Below are positions 1 through 6,821 of a DNA stretch of 11,188 nt, in pieces. This DNA comes from Alphaproteobacteria bacterium (GTDB lineage Bacteria; Pseudomonadota; Alphaproteobacteria; MED-G09): the NCBI GenBank assembly GCA_018658685.1, contig JABHUT010000076.1, positions 1-11,188 of the forward strand, read 5' to 3'. Every line of letters starts with the position of its first letter. Position 1 is the first letter of the stretch. Made by a program: the position numbers and the translations under genes. The notes below the pieces were generated by a model. The model saw only the letters and a program-made list of their open reading frames with translations, searched no databases and was not told the origin of the DNA.

Positions 1-757
1 AAACTTCTTTTTCGTCAATTTCCTTAACTATAAAATCAGAATTTTCTAATTTAATTTTTATTTTATCAGCCTCTTCAGCATTTTTAATATCAAATTGTTC
101 TAGTTTTTTTCCATTTAGATGAGTTAGGGACGCTTTAAAAGGAGAATGATCTGAATGTGAGAGTAGGGCGTTTATTGACCAATATTCTTTTGGATCAAAT
201 GACTCAATTTCAATCTCTCTTTCACAGAGTAATCTTAGTGCAACGGACTGAACTCTTCCTGCTGATCTAGCTCCAGGAAGCTTTCTCCAAAGAACAGGGG
301 ATAATGTAAAGCCAACTAAATAATCTAAGGCCCTTCTTGCAAGGTATGCATCTATGAGTTCATTATCAAGCTCTCTAGGGCTTGCAATAGCCTCTGTAAC
401 AATTTTTTTTGTTATAGCATTGAAGGTAACGCGGGATACCTCTTTATCTTTGAGGCTTCCCTTTTCTTTTAAAGCTTGCAAAACATGCCAAGCTATAGCC
501 TCACCTTCGCGATCCGGGTCAGTGGCAAGAATAAGTGAGCTTGCACTTTTCAAAGCATCTTGAATTATTTTAGTTTGTTTTTTTCCTTTTGCATCCATTT
601 CCCAGAGCATCTCAAAGTCATTATCTGGTTGAACGGATCCTTCTGATGAAGGAAGGTCTCTAATATGACCAAAGGATGCTATTACTTTATAATCTGAACC
701 TAAATAGCCCTCAATAGTTTTTGCTTTAGCTGGCGATTCTACTACAACTATATGCAT
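1..757 (-). CDS. topA: DNA topoisomerase I (type IA), 5' part, cut by the window edge
   Basis: Type IA topoisomerase that relaxes negatively supercoiled DNA by single-strand passage. Translating the minus strand from the ATG at 757 gives 252 uninterrupted residues up to the window edge. The N-terminus MHIVVVESPAKAKTIEGYLG is the start of the Toprim domain, with the catalytic Glu at residue 7. The acidic Toprim triad follows in LATDPDREGEAIAWH (D80, D82, E84). The conserved RRALDYLVG (141-149) and PGARSAGRVQSVALRL (161-176) open the next domain. The segment GSVQPDNDFEMLWEMD (40-55) resembles alphaproteobacterial TopA. The active-site Tyr region and the zinc or basic C-terminal domains lie beyond position 1, so completeness cannot be judged. 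The start is fixed by a GGGGAG Shine-Dalgarno six bases upstream. In many alphaproteobacteria dprA separates topA from plsY; here only 92 non-coding bases do. Identity is essentially certain. Confidence 0.97.
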   Translation of the reverse strand, partial: MHIVVVESPAKAKTIEGYLGSDYKVIASFGHIRDLPSSEGSVQPDNDFEMLWEMDAKGKKQTKIIQDALKSASSLILATDPDREGEAIAWHVLQALKEKGSLKDKEVSRVTFNAITKKIVTEAIASPRELDNELIDAYLARRALDYLVGFTLSPVLWRKLPGARSAGRVQSVALRLLCEREIEIESFDPKEYWSINALLSHSDHSPFKASLTHLNGKKLEQFDIKNAEEADKIKIKLENSDFIVKEIDEKEV

Positions 758-763
758 ATTAAG

Positions 764-770
764 CTCCCCT
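764..770 (-). promoter_or_regulatory. Shine-Dalgarno of topA
   Basis: On the minus strand the bases read AGGGGAG, ending six bases before the ATG at 757. This is a good match to the anti-Shine-Dalgarno sequence and fixes the topA start; the protein then begins exactly at the expected first Toprim strand. Confidence 0.7.
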
Positions 771-782
771 TTTTAGAAAAAA

Positions 783-809
783 ACCATATTTTGACATTCA
801 ATAAGTCAA
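783..809 (-). promoter_or_regulatory. Weak candidate promoter for topA
   Basis: On the minus strand TTGACT (809-804) is followed after 15 bases by TATGGT (788-783), about 25 bases before the topA start. The -35 is good, but the spacer is short and the -10 mediocre. In DNA this AT-rich such matches arise by chance, so this is only the best candidate in the 92 bp plsY/topA gap (758-849). If it is not real, topA may be transcribed through from plsY. Confidence 0.2.
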
Positions 810-849
810 ATTTCATATCATAATTCAAGAAAATTTTTTTATTTTTAAA

Positions 850-1449
850 TTAAAAGATATTAATTTTTGGTTCCTCACCCTTTAAAATTCTTAAAATATT
901 TAACTTATGTTTATAGAAGGAATTAATTGTCATTAACAAAAAAACTAAACTTATTATATTATTTTCTAACCGGAAAAATGAAATAATTGGAATCAAGGAT
1001 ATAGTTATTAAAGAAGAAATAGAGGATGTTTTAAAAATAAGAGCAGCAAGCAACCATAATGCTATGAAGGACACTCCAAGATCTAGTGACACTGCAAAGC
1101 AGATACCTAAATATGTTGCAATTCCTTTTCCTCCTTTAAATTTGAGCCAAACTGGAAAATTATGACCAAGAAAAGAAAAGAGCCCAGCTATTGCCATTAG
1201 GTAACCATTAAAACTAAATAAAATGACAGGAATGGCCCCCTTTAAAGCATCAATTAGAAGGGTTAATATAGCTAGGGTTTTTGATCCAGAGCGCAAAACA
1301 TTTGTTGCACCTATATTACCAGATCCTTGTTTTGTGATGTCGATTTTATTAAAATACTTACTTAATATATATCCGCTAGGAAAAGATCCAAATAAATAGC
1401 TAATTACTATTGTAAAAAAATATAAAAATATAAGGTTTAAAATTGTCAT
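850..1449 (-). CDS. plsY: Glycerol-3-phosphate acyltransferase PlsY
   Basis: Integral inner-membrane enzyme that transfers an acyl group from acyl-phosphate to the sn-1 position of glycerol 3-phosphate, the first step of phospholipid synthesis in the PlsX/PlsY pathway. At 199 residues it has the usual family length. The chain is strongly hydrophobic, with segments near residues 4-24, 58-80, 84-100, 112-140 and 145-178. The family motifs are present: GSFPSGYILSK (21-31), the substrate-binding SGNIGATNVLR (43-53), the glycine-rich GHNFPVWLKFKGGKG (95-109), and the C-terminal KHKLNILRILKGEE (180-193). No Shine-Dalgarno is visible before the ATG, but the first membrane segment starts at once, as expected for this family. 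It points away from pyrB, with 32 bases between the two starts, and lies upstream of topA in the same direction. plsX is not in the window. Confidence 0.95.
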   Translation of the reverse strand: MTILNLIFLYFFTIVISYLFGSFPSGYILSKYFNKIDITKQGSGNIGATNVLRSGSKTLAILTLLIDALKGAIPVILFSFNGYLMAIAGLFSFLGHNFPVWLKFKGGKGIATYLGICFAVSLDLGVSFIALWLLAALIFKTSSISSLITISLIPIISFFRLENNIISLVFLLMTINSFYKHKLNILRILKGEEPKINIF

Positions 1450-1481
1450 TTTAATATATAAGTAATCTGAAAGGTAAAAAC
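1450..1481. promoter_or_regulatory. 32 bp divergent spacer between plsY and pyrB
   Basis: The start codons of plsY (minus) and pyrB (plus) are separated by 32 bases. The spacer holds an AT-rich core with TATATA at 1455-1460 and the pyrB Shine-Dalgarno. It cannot hold two full promoters side by side, so at least one promoter must reach into the opposing coding sequence, or plsY must be read from further upstream. I see no convincing -35/-10 pair on either strand. Confidence 0.35.
1469..1474 (+). promoter_or_regulatory. Shine-Dalgarno that supports the GTG start of pyrB
   Basis: GAAAGG ends seven bases before the GTG at 1482. It is the only purine-rich site near the 5' end of pyrB and favours this GTG over the internal ATG at 1509, which would also remove the conserved first residues of the protein. 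Confidence 0.55.
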
Positions 1482-2339
1482 GTGCAACATCTTCTGTCAG
1501 TAGACGATATGAAAGAAAGCTTTATTTTTGATCTTTGGTCTAAAGCCAGCGATCAAAAAGATGGTTTTTCTGATGTTTTAAAGAATAAAATCTTAACAAA
1601 TTTATTTTATGAGCCTTCCACGAGAACATCTTCATCTTTTTATAGCGCTATGGTTAGACAGGGTGGTTCAGTAATTCCTATTAATAATGTTAAATTCTCA
1701 AGTGCAATTAAAGGAGAGAGCCTTGAAGATACAATAATTACAATGGGAACCATGAGTGATTGCATAGTATTAAGACATCCTGAAATAGGTTCTGTAGACA
1801 AGGCTGCAAAGGTTAGTTCAGTTCCAATCATTAATGCAGGAGATGGAGAGGGCGAGCATCCAACTCAGACTTTATTGGATGGTTTTACTATTTATTACAA
1901 TCATAAAAAAAATATTGATAATTTGAGGATTACCATGGTTGGTGATCTTAAAAATGGAAGAACTGTTAAGAGTCTTGTAAAATTATTATCTAGATATTCA
2001 GGAAATTATTTTAACTTTGTTAGCCCTAAGGACTTGAGGTTTCCTCAAGACTCAATCCCAAAAAAGTCATTTGAAACTGATAAAATTGAAAATGTTATAG
2101 CAGATACGGATGTTTTGTATGTAACAAGGGTTCAGACTGAAAGAGGAAGTGATCATGAGTATTCTTTATCAACCGAGCAGCTTAATTTGCTTCCAAAAAA
2201 TTCTATAGTTATGCACCCACTTCCAAGAGTGAATGAGATTCCAAGGGATTTTGACAATGACCCAAGGGCAAAATATTTTGATCAAATGATTTATGGCTTA
2301 TGGTGTAGAATGGTTCTTCTTGAAGGTATTATGAGTTAG
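1482..2339 (+). CDS. pyrB: Aspartate carbamoyltransferase catalytic chain, E. coli-like class
   Basis: Cytosolic enzyme that condenses carbamoyl phosphate with aspartate, the committed step of pyrimidine synthesis. All ligand-binding motifs are visible: the carbamoyl-phosphate loop STRT (46-49), K77 in the 80s loop, R98 in LRHP, HPTQTLLD (126-133), R160 in GDLKNGRT, TRVQTER (215-221) and MHPLPRVNEI (244-253). The wording follows the E. coli, plant and CAD-domain class. The usual alphaproteobacterial enzyme instead ends with an HPGPMNRGVEI-type motif and has a different STRT region. At 285 residues it is shorter than E. coli PyrB (311), mostly because of a shorter segment near residues 185-205 and a short C-terminus. 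The start is GTG, supported by GAAAGG. The last 11 bases overlap the 3' end of ruvX tail to tail. No pyrI or pyrC is adjacent. The identity is sure; an origin by transfer is inferred. Confidence 0.95.
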   Translation: MQHLLSVDDMKESFIFDLWSKASDQKDGFSDVLKNKILTNLFYEPSTRTSSSFYSAMVRQGGSVIPINNVKFSSAIKGESLEDTIITMGTMSDCIVLRHPEIGSVDKAAKVSSVPIINAGDGEGEHPTQTLLDGFTIYYNHKKNIDNLRITMVGDLKNGRTVKSLVKLLSRYSGNYFNFVSPKDLRFPQDSIPKKSFETDKIENVIADTDVLYVTRVQTERGSDHEYSLSTEQLNLLPKNSIVMHPLPRVNEIPRDFDNDPRAKYFDQMIYGLWCRMVLLEGIMS

Positions 2340-2793
2340 AATTTAAGAAATCTAAAAAGCTTTGCAATATTATATTTGCTGCAATTTTATCAATCACCTT
2401 ACTCCTCTTTTTTCTAGATATATCTGCCTCTATTAATGATTTTTCTGCAGCAACAGTTGAAAGTCGTTCATCCCAGAGTAAAATAGGAATATCAATATCC
2501 TTAGAAATATTTGCTATAAATGATCTACTTGATTGTGACTTTGGCCCAAGAGATCCATCCATATTTATTGGATCACCAATAATAAGAGATCCAATGTCAA
2601 ATTCTTTAATTAAACTTTTTAATATTACTAAAATTTCTGAGAATTTTTTTTCTTGTATTACGTCATATGGAGATGCAATTTTTTGGTTAACATCAGATAT
2701 TGATAAGCCAATTCTTTTTTTTCCAAGATCAAGGCATAAAATAGCTTTATTATTTGGTATTATTTCACGAAAGTTATTTGAATCATTAATCAT
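2329..2793 (-). CDS. ruvX: RuvX/YqgF family Holliday junction resolvase-like nuclease
   Basis: RNase H-fold protein of the YqgF family, linked in other bacteria to pre-16S rRNA 5'-end maturation and suspected of Holliday-junction cleavage. From the ATG at 2793 it has 154 residues, slightly over E. coli YqgF (about 138) because of the N-terminal leader seen in alphaproteobacteria (MINDSNNFREIIPNNKA). Conserved sites are LDLGKKRIGLSISD (21-34, first catalytic Asp D22), NMDGSLGP (77-84), WDERLST (107-113) and VIDKIAA (133-139, catalytic D135). In the motif before NMDG, residue 74 is Asp (IIGDPINMDG) where homologues usually have Leu. The open frame extends upstream to a TTG at 2811 and a GTG at 2796, but homology begins at the ATG; no Shine-Dalgarno supports any of the three. 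Its 3' end overlaps pyrB by 11 bases. Confidence 0.92.
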   Translation of the reverse strand: MINDSNNFREIIPNNKAILCLDLGKKRIGLSISDVNQKIASPYDVIQEKKFSEILVILKSLIKEFDIGSLIIGDPINMDGSLGPKSQSSRSFIANISKDIDIPILLWDERLSTVAAEKSLIEADISRKKRSKVIDKIAANIILQSFLDFLNSNS

Positions 2794-2872
2794 CACAGGT
2801 ATAAGTATCAACGGTTGGTGTTTTCATGCAAGCAAGACTTTAACTTTTGTAAAATTATTTTAGGAGCTAGAT
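2794..2872. promoter_or_regulatory. Divergent spacer between ruvX and the gatCAB operon
   Basis: These 79 bases separate the divergent starts of ruvX and gatC and by position should hold the promoters of both. On the plus strand TAAAAT (2850-2855) is a possible -10 for gatC, but no matching -35 lies 16-18 bases upstream. AGGAG at 2862-2866 is a clear gatC Shine-Dalgarno six bases before its ATG. On the minus strand no credible promoter or ribosome binding site for ruvX is visible. No hairpin or riboswitch-like structure is seen. Confidence 0.35.
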
Positions 2873-3166
2873 ATGTCCGTCGATATAGATAATGTAAAAA
2901 AAATTGCAAAACTCTCAAAAATTTCATTAAGCGAAAATGAAATTGAAAAATTTTTAACGGATTTAAATCAAATTATTGGATGGGTTGATCAACTAACAGA
3001 GGTTGATACAGAAAAAGTTGCCCCAACCTTTTCTTCATTTGGCGCTGAAGAGGGTATTAAAAAGAGGAGTGATGTTATAAGCGATGGTGGTTACAGGGAG
3101 GATGTAATATCAAATGCACCTAAATCTGAAGAGGGATTTTTTCTAGTACCAAAGGTTATTGATTAA
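2873..3166 (+). CDS. gatC: Asp-tRNA(Asn)/Glu-tRNA(Gln) amidotransferase subunit C
   Basis: Small subunit of the GatCAB amidotransferase; it wraps around the GatA-GatB interface and stabilises the complex. At 97 residues it has the typical length. The N-terminal helices carry the family pattern VKKIAKLSKISLSENE (8-23), followed by the WVDQLTEVDTEKVAPT stretch (37-52), where the conserved EVDT precedes the Pro. The C-terminus NAPKSEEGFFLVPKVID (81-97) is the canonical GatC tail. The ATG has a clean AGGAG six bases upstream. The stop codon TAA overlaps the gatA start by one base (TAATG), so translation is probably coupled. It is the first gene of the apparent gatC-gatA-gatB-yfcG-tesB operon. Confidence 0.96.
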   Translation: MSVDIDNVKKIAKLSKISLSENEIEKFLTDLNQIIGWVDQLTEVDTEKVAPTFSSFGAEEGIKKRSDVISDGGYREDVISNAPKSEEGFFLVPKVID

Positions 3167-4644
3167 TGACAAGCTTAACTGAATTATGCCTTTATGAGGC
3201 AAGGGATGGATTAAAGAATAAATCATTTTCTACAAAGGACCTTATTCTTGATCATATAGATGCCATGGAATCCTCTAGGAAACTAAATGCTTTTATAACT
3301 GAAACTCCTGAAATAGCATTAAAATCAGCTGATTTATCTGATGAAAATTATGCTAATAATACCAATAGGCCATTAGAAGGCTTACCTTTGGGCGTAAAGG
3401 ATATGTTTTGTACTAAAGGTATCTTAACAACAGCATCAAGTAAAATGCTATCAAATTTCATTCCTCCTTATGAGTCAACTGTTACAGATAATTTATGGAA
3501 CAATGGTGCGATATTATTAGGAAAGTTAAATAATGATGAGTTTGCAATGGGTTCTTCTAATGAGACAAGTTTTTTTGGCTCAGTAATTAACCCCTGGAAA
3601 AAGAATGATAAGCAGGCTGAATTAGTACCTGGTGGATCATCCGGGGGTTCAGCAGCATCGGTTGCAGCAAAAGTTGGCGTTGGGTCTCTGGGAACTGACA
3701 CGGGCGGCTCTATAAGGCAGCCGGCTTCTTTTACAGGAACAGTTGGCTTGAAGCCTACCTACGGAAGGTGCTCAAGGTGGGGTATTATAGCTTTTGCTTC
3801 ATCCCTTGACCAAGCTGGACCTATTACCAGAAATGTTAAAGATAATGCAATTTTACTCAACAGTATGTGTAGCCATGATCCTAAAGATACAACAAGCTCA
3901 CTAAAGGTAGTTCCTAATTTTGAGAGCTCTTTAGGAAAAAGTATAAAAGGTTTAAAGGTTGGAATACCAAGAGAATTCTTCCAAGACGGAATGTCTGATG
4001 AAATTATTAAAATGTGGGATAACGGTAAGGAATGGTTAAAAAATGCAGGAGCTGAAATTATTGAAATTTCTCTTCCAAATACTAAATATGCTCTTCCATG
4101 CTATTATATAATTGCTCCGGCTGAAGCTTCCTCTAATTTAGCTAGATATGATGGAGTTCGGTTTGGCCATTCTGTAAATTCTAACGATATTAATGAGATG
4201 TATGAATTAACGAGATCTGATGGTTTTGGTGATGAAGTCAAAAGAAGAATTATGATTGGAACATATGTATTATCCTCAGGTTATTATGATGCTTATTATC
4301 TAAAAGCTCAAAAAGTAAGATCATTAATTTCAAAGGATTACAGTGAGGCCTTTAATAAGGTTGATGTTATGCTTACCCCTTCAACTCCAAATTCAGCTTT
4401 CGAGTTAAATGAAAAGTGTGATGACCCTCTTTCAATGTATCTAAATGATGTCTTTACAGTACCTATAAATATAGCCGGACTGCCTGCAATTTCAATTCCG
4501 TCATCCAAAGATAAAAGTGGTCTACCTTTAGGTTTGCAACTAATAGGAAAACCATTTGATGAGGAAACTTTATATTCTTTCGCTAATATTATCGAAGAAT
4601 CTTCGAATTTTGTATCACTAGATGATAAATGGTGGATAAAATGA
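3166..4644 (+). CDS. gatA: Asp-tRNA(Asn)/Glu-tRNA(Gln) amidotransferase subunit A
   Basis: Glutaminase subunit of GatCAB, an amidase-signature enzyme that releases ammonia from glutamine for transfer to Glu-tRNA(Gln) or Asp-tRNA(Asn). At 492 residues it has normal length. The Ser-cisSer-Lys triad is intact: K78 in LGVKDMF, S158 in PGGSSGGSAAS, and the nucleophile S182 in DTGGSIRQPASF. The spacing of S158 to S182 equals that of the two catalytic serines in Staphylococcus aureus GatA. Other signature segments are VGLKPTYGRCSRWGIIAFA (193-211) and SLDQAGPITRNV (213-224). The start overlaps the gatC stop by one base, and the TGA stop overlaps the probable gatB start as ATGA, the usual pattern for stoichiometric subunits. 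Which misacylated tRNA is used depends on whether glnS or asnS exists elsewhere in the genome. Confidence 0.97.
   Translation: MTSLTELCLYEARDGLKNKSFSTKDLILDHIDAMESSRKLNAFITETPEIALKSADLSDENYANNTNRPLEGLPLGVKDMFCTKGILTTASSKMLSNFIPPYESTVTDNLWNNGAILLGKLNNDEFAMGSSNETSFFGSVINPWKKNDKQAELVPGGSSGGSAASVAAKVGVGSLGTDTGGSIRQPASFTGTVGLKPTYGRCSRWGIIAFASSLDQAGPITRNVKDNAILLNSMCSHDPKDTTSSLKVVPNFESSLGKSIKGLKVGIPREFFQDGMSDEIIKMWDNGKEWLKNAGAEIIEISLPNTKYALPCYYIIAPAEASSNLARYDGVRFGHSVNSNDINEMYELTRSDGFGDEVKRRIMIGTYVLSSGYYDAYYLKAQKVRSLISKDYSEAFNKVDVMLTPSTPNSAFELNEKCDDPLSMYLNDVFTVPINIAGLPAISIPSSKDKSGLPLGLQLIGKPFDEETLYSFANIIEESSNFVSLDDKWWIK
4631..4636 (+). promoter_or_regulatory. Shine-Dalgarno-like site that decides the gatB start
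   Basis: GGTGGA lies five to ten bases before the ATG at 4641. The alternative in-frame ATG at 4629 has no purine-rich site upstream. The 4641 start also gives the ATGA overlap with the gatA stop and an N-terminus that aligns with alphaproteobacterial GatB proteins. Confidence 0.5.
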
Positions 4645-6092
4645 GTAATCTAGTTACAGGTAAAACAGGTGACTGGGAGATTGTTATCGGTATTGAGGTA
4701 CACGCTCAGATAATTTCTCAATCAAAACTTTTTTCTGGATCGTCAACTTCTTTTGGATCTGAGCACAATACTCAGGTTAGTTTTGTAGATGCTGGAATGC
4801 CTGGAATGTTGCCTGTTATAAATTCTATTTGTGTTGAGCAAGCTGTAAAAACTGGACTTGGATTAAATGCAAAAATTAATAAATTTTCAATATTTGATCG
4901 TAAGAATTATTTTTATCCTGATTTACCTCAGGGTTATCAAATTTCTCAATTTGAGCAACCAATAGTTGGTGAAGGCAAGGTAGTAATTGACTTAGAGAAG
5001 GGTGTTGAAAAAGAAGTTAGAATTGAGAGGCTTCATTTAGAACAAGATGCCGGTAAATCTATGCATGATCAACATCCAAGCTATTCATATGTTGATTTAA
5101 ATAGATCGGGTGTGGCCCTTATGGAAATTGTTTCTATGCCAGATATGAGTTCTGCTGAAGAAGCTCAAGCATACATTAAAAAATTAAGAAATATCATGAA
5201 ATACCTTCAAACTTGTGATGGAAATATGGAGGAGGGTTCATTAAGGGCTGATATTAATGTTTCAGTTAGAAAGCCAGGTGATGAACTTGGAACAAGGTGT
5301 GAGATAAAAAATGTAAATTCAATTAAGTTTATTGGGCAAGCTATTGAATATGAAGCTAAAAGACAAGTAGATCTTATAGAAAAAGGTGGGGTTATTAAAC
5401 AGCAAACTAGGTTATTTGACCCTAAAAAGGGACAAACACGATCAATGAGAAGTAAGGAAGAAGCGCATGATTATAGGTATTTTCCTGATCCAGATTTACT
5501 TCCCTTAACTTTTACAGATGAATTTATAGAAGGCATTCGAAAAACTCTCCCTGAGCTACCTGATATTAGGAGAAAAAGATTAGTTGAAGACTTTGATTTG
5601 TCTCTTTATGACGCTGGAATTTTAGTGTCTGATAAAGAAACTGCTGATTTTTTTGAGATTGCTTCAAAAGATAGTAATTCTAAACTGGTATGCAATTGGA
5701 TTATCGGCGAGCTATTCTCAACTCTTAATAAGAATAACAAGACTATACAAGAAAGTCCTGTAACACCTGAAAATCTAGGAAAATTAATTAATCTTATTGA
5801 TGACGGCACTATAACTGGAAGAATTGCAAAGGATGTTTTTGAAATAATGATTGAGAGCGGAGATAATCCAGTTTCAATAGTTGATTCAAATGATATGAGG
5901 CAAGTAAGCGATGAAGGCGAGTTAGAAAGTATTATAGAGAAAATAATTCAATCAAATCCAGATCAAGTTAAGTCACTTGAGGAAAAACCAAACTTAATGG
6001 GTTGGTTTGTTGGTCAAGTTATGAAGGAAACTCAAGGAAAGGCAAACCCAAAATCAGTCAATGAGCTTTTAAATAAAAAATTATTAAAGTAA
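4641..6092 (+). CDS. gatB: Asp-tRNA(Asn)/Glu-tRNA(Gln) amidotransferase subunit B
   Basis: Kinase-like subunit of GatCAB that binds the misacylated tRNA, activates its side-chain carboxylate with ATP and transfers ammonia channelled from GatA. From the ATG at 4641 it has 483 residues, normal for the family. The catalytic domain carries IGIEVHAQ (16-23), DAGMPGMLP (50-58), FDRKNYFYPDLPQGYQISQF (85-104), LHLEQDAGK (131-139, Mg-binding Glu), YVDLNRSGVALMEIVS (150-165, second Mg-binding Glu E162), GNMEEGSLRADINVSVR (194-210) and DYRYFPDPDLLPL (277-289). The helical and YqeY-like tRNA-binding tail covers about 300-483 and ends in KANPKSVNELLNKKLL. A start at 4629 would add four residues but lacks a ribosome site and breaks the ATGA coupling with gatA. 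yfcG follows after 10 bases. Confidence 0.97.
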   Translation: MSNLVTGKTGDWEIVIGIEVHAQIISQSKLFSGSSTSFGSEHNTQVSFVDAGMPGMLPVINSICVEQAVKTGLGLNAKINKFSIFDRKNYFYPDLPQGYQISQFEQPIVGEGKVVIDLEKGVEKEVRIERLHLEQDAGKSMHDQHPSYSYVDLNRSGVALMEIVSMPDMSSAEEAQAYIKKLRNIMKYLQTCDGNMEEGSLRADINVSVRKPGDELGTRCEIKNVNSIKFIGQAIEYEAKRQVDLIEKGGVIKQQTRLFDPKKGQTRSMRSKEEAHDYRYFPDPDLLPLTFTDEFIEGIRKTLPELPDIRRKRLVEDFDLSLYDAGILVSDKETADFFEIASKDSNSKLVCNWIIGELFSTLNKNNKTIQESPVTPENLGKLINLIDDGTITGRIAKDVFEIMIESGDNPVSIVDSNDMRQVSDEGELESIIEKIIQSNPDQVKSLEEKPNLMGWFVGQVMKETQGKANPKSVNELLNKKLLK

Positions 6093-6102
6093 GGTTCCTA
6101 AT

Positions 6103-6816
6103 ATGAAAAAAATTAAACCAATTGAATTATATTACTGGCCAACACCTAATGGTTGGAAAGTTTCTATAATGCTTGAGGAATGCAAAATTCCATATGTCAT
6201 AAAGCCAGTAAATATTGGAAAAGGTGAGCAATTTAAACCAAAGTTTCTAAAAATATCTCCAAACAACAGAATGCCTGCGATTATAGATCCAAGTGGTCCC
6301 GGAGGAAAGGAAATTTCAGTTTTTGAGTCTGGGGCTATCCTTCAGTATTTAGGAAGAAAATCAGGTAAATTTTATCCAAAAAATGAAAGGGATAGAGTGA
6401 AGGTTGATGAATGGATTTATTGGCAAATGTGTGGTTTGGGACCAATGGCGGGTCAGGCCCATCATTTTCGTCAATATGCACCAATAAAAATTAAATATGC
6501 CATTAAACGTTATACTGATGAAGTAAACAGACTTTATGGTGTTATGAATAAACAGCTTAAAAAAAATGAATTTTTAGCAGGTCGTTACTCAATAGCTGAT
6601 ATGGCTTGTTGGGGTTGGATTATACCATGGAAAAACCAAGGTCAAAAAATTTCTGATTTTCCTCATTTAAAAAGATGGTTTGAGAAAGTTGGACAAAGGC
6701 CGGCTGTTATTAAGGGCTTTGCAGCAGGTAAGGAAATGAGAAAGCAACTTTTATCAGAGAACACTAAAGAAGCAAAAAAAGCTAAATCTATTCTTTTTAA
6801 CCAGAGGTCTCGTTAA
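6103..6816 (+). CDS. yfcG: Glutathione S-transferase, YfcG/Nu class (disulfide reductase-like)
   Basis: Cytosolic glutathione S-transferase fold protein closely resembling E. coli YfcG, which works mainly as a glutathione-dependent disulfide-bond reductase rather than a classical conjugating transferase. The thioredoxin-like domain (about 6-90) has the class signature YYWPTPNGWKV (10-20, with T14 and N16 as the glutathione-site residues), SPNNRMPAIID (52-62, cis-Pro at 58) and FESGAILQYL (74-83). The helical domain (about 95-205) contains WQMCGLGPMAGQAHHF (107-122), conserved in YfcG/YghU, and YSIADMACWGW (162-172). It has 237 residues; the basic, lysine-rich last 30 or so extend past the YfcG core. 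The AAGG Shine-Dalgarno overlaps the gatB stop. Its place between gatB and tesB suggests co-transcription, not a shared function. The physiological substrate is unknown. Confidence 0.9.
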   Translation: MKKIKPIELYYWPTPNGWKVSIMLEECKIPYVIKPVNIGKGEQFKPKFLKISPNNRMPAIIDPSGPGGKEISVFESGAILQYLGRKSGKFYPKNERDRVKVDEWIYWQMCGLGPMAGQAHHFRQYAPIKIKYAIKRYTDEVNRLYGVMNKQLKKNEFLAGRYSIADMACWGWIIPWKNQGQKISDFPHLKRWFEKVGQRPAVIKGFAAGKEMRKQLLSENTKEAKKAKSILFNQRSR

Positions 6817-6821
6817 ATATT

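Noticed and set aside
354..563. 69-residue open frame on the plus strand
   Set aside because: It is antisense to topA, whose minus-strand frame is unmistakable here (Toprim DPDREGE region); no homology or ribosome site supports the plus frame.
790..810. Inverted repeat TTTGAC / GTCAAA with a 9-base loop in the plsY-topA gap, a possible plsY terminator
   Set aside because: The stem is only six pairs with two G-C pairs, and the T-run on the minus strand starts several bases after it; expected by chance in such AT-rich DNA.
1640..1831. Minus-strand open frame inside pyrB
   Set aside because: It lies opposite the highly conserved STRT-RHP region of pyrB and has no family resemblance.
2594..2863. 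89-residue open frame on the plus strand ending just before gatC
   Set aside because: It is antisense to ruvX over most of its length, has no recognisable domain, and its end falls in the gatC leader; treated as a shadow of ruvX.
3468..3701. Minus-strand open frame inside gatA
   Set aside because: It is opposite the amidase-signature region of gatA; a by-product of codon bias.
5606..5809. Minus-strand open frame inside gatB
   Set aside because: Antisense to the conserved gatB tail region; no motif or start signal.
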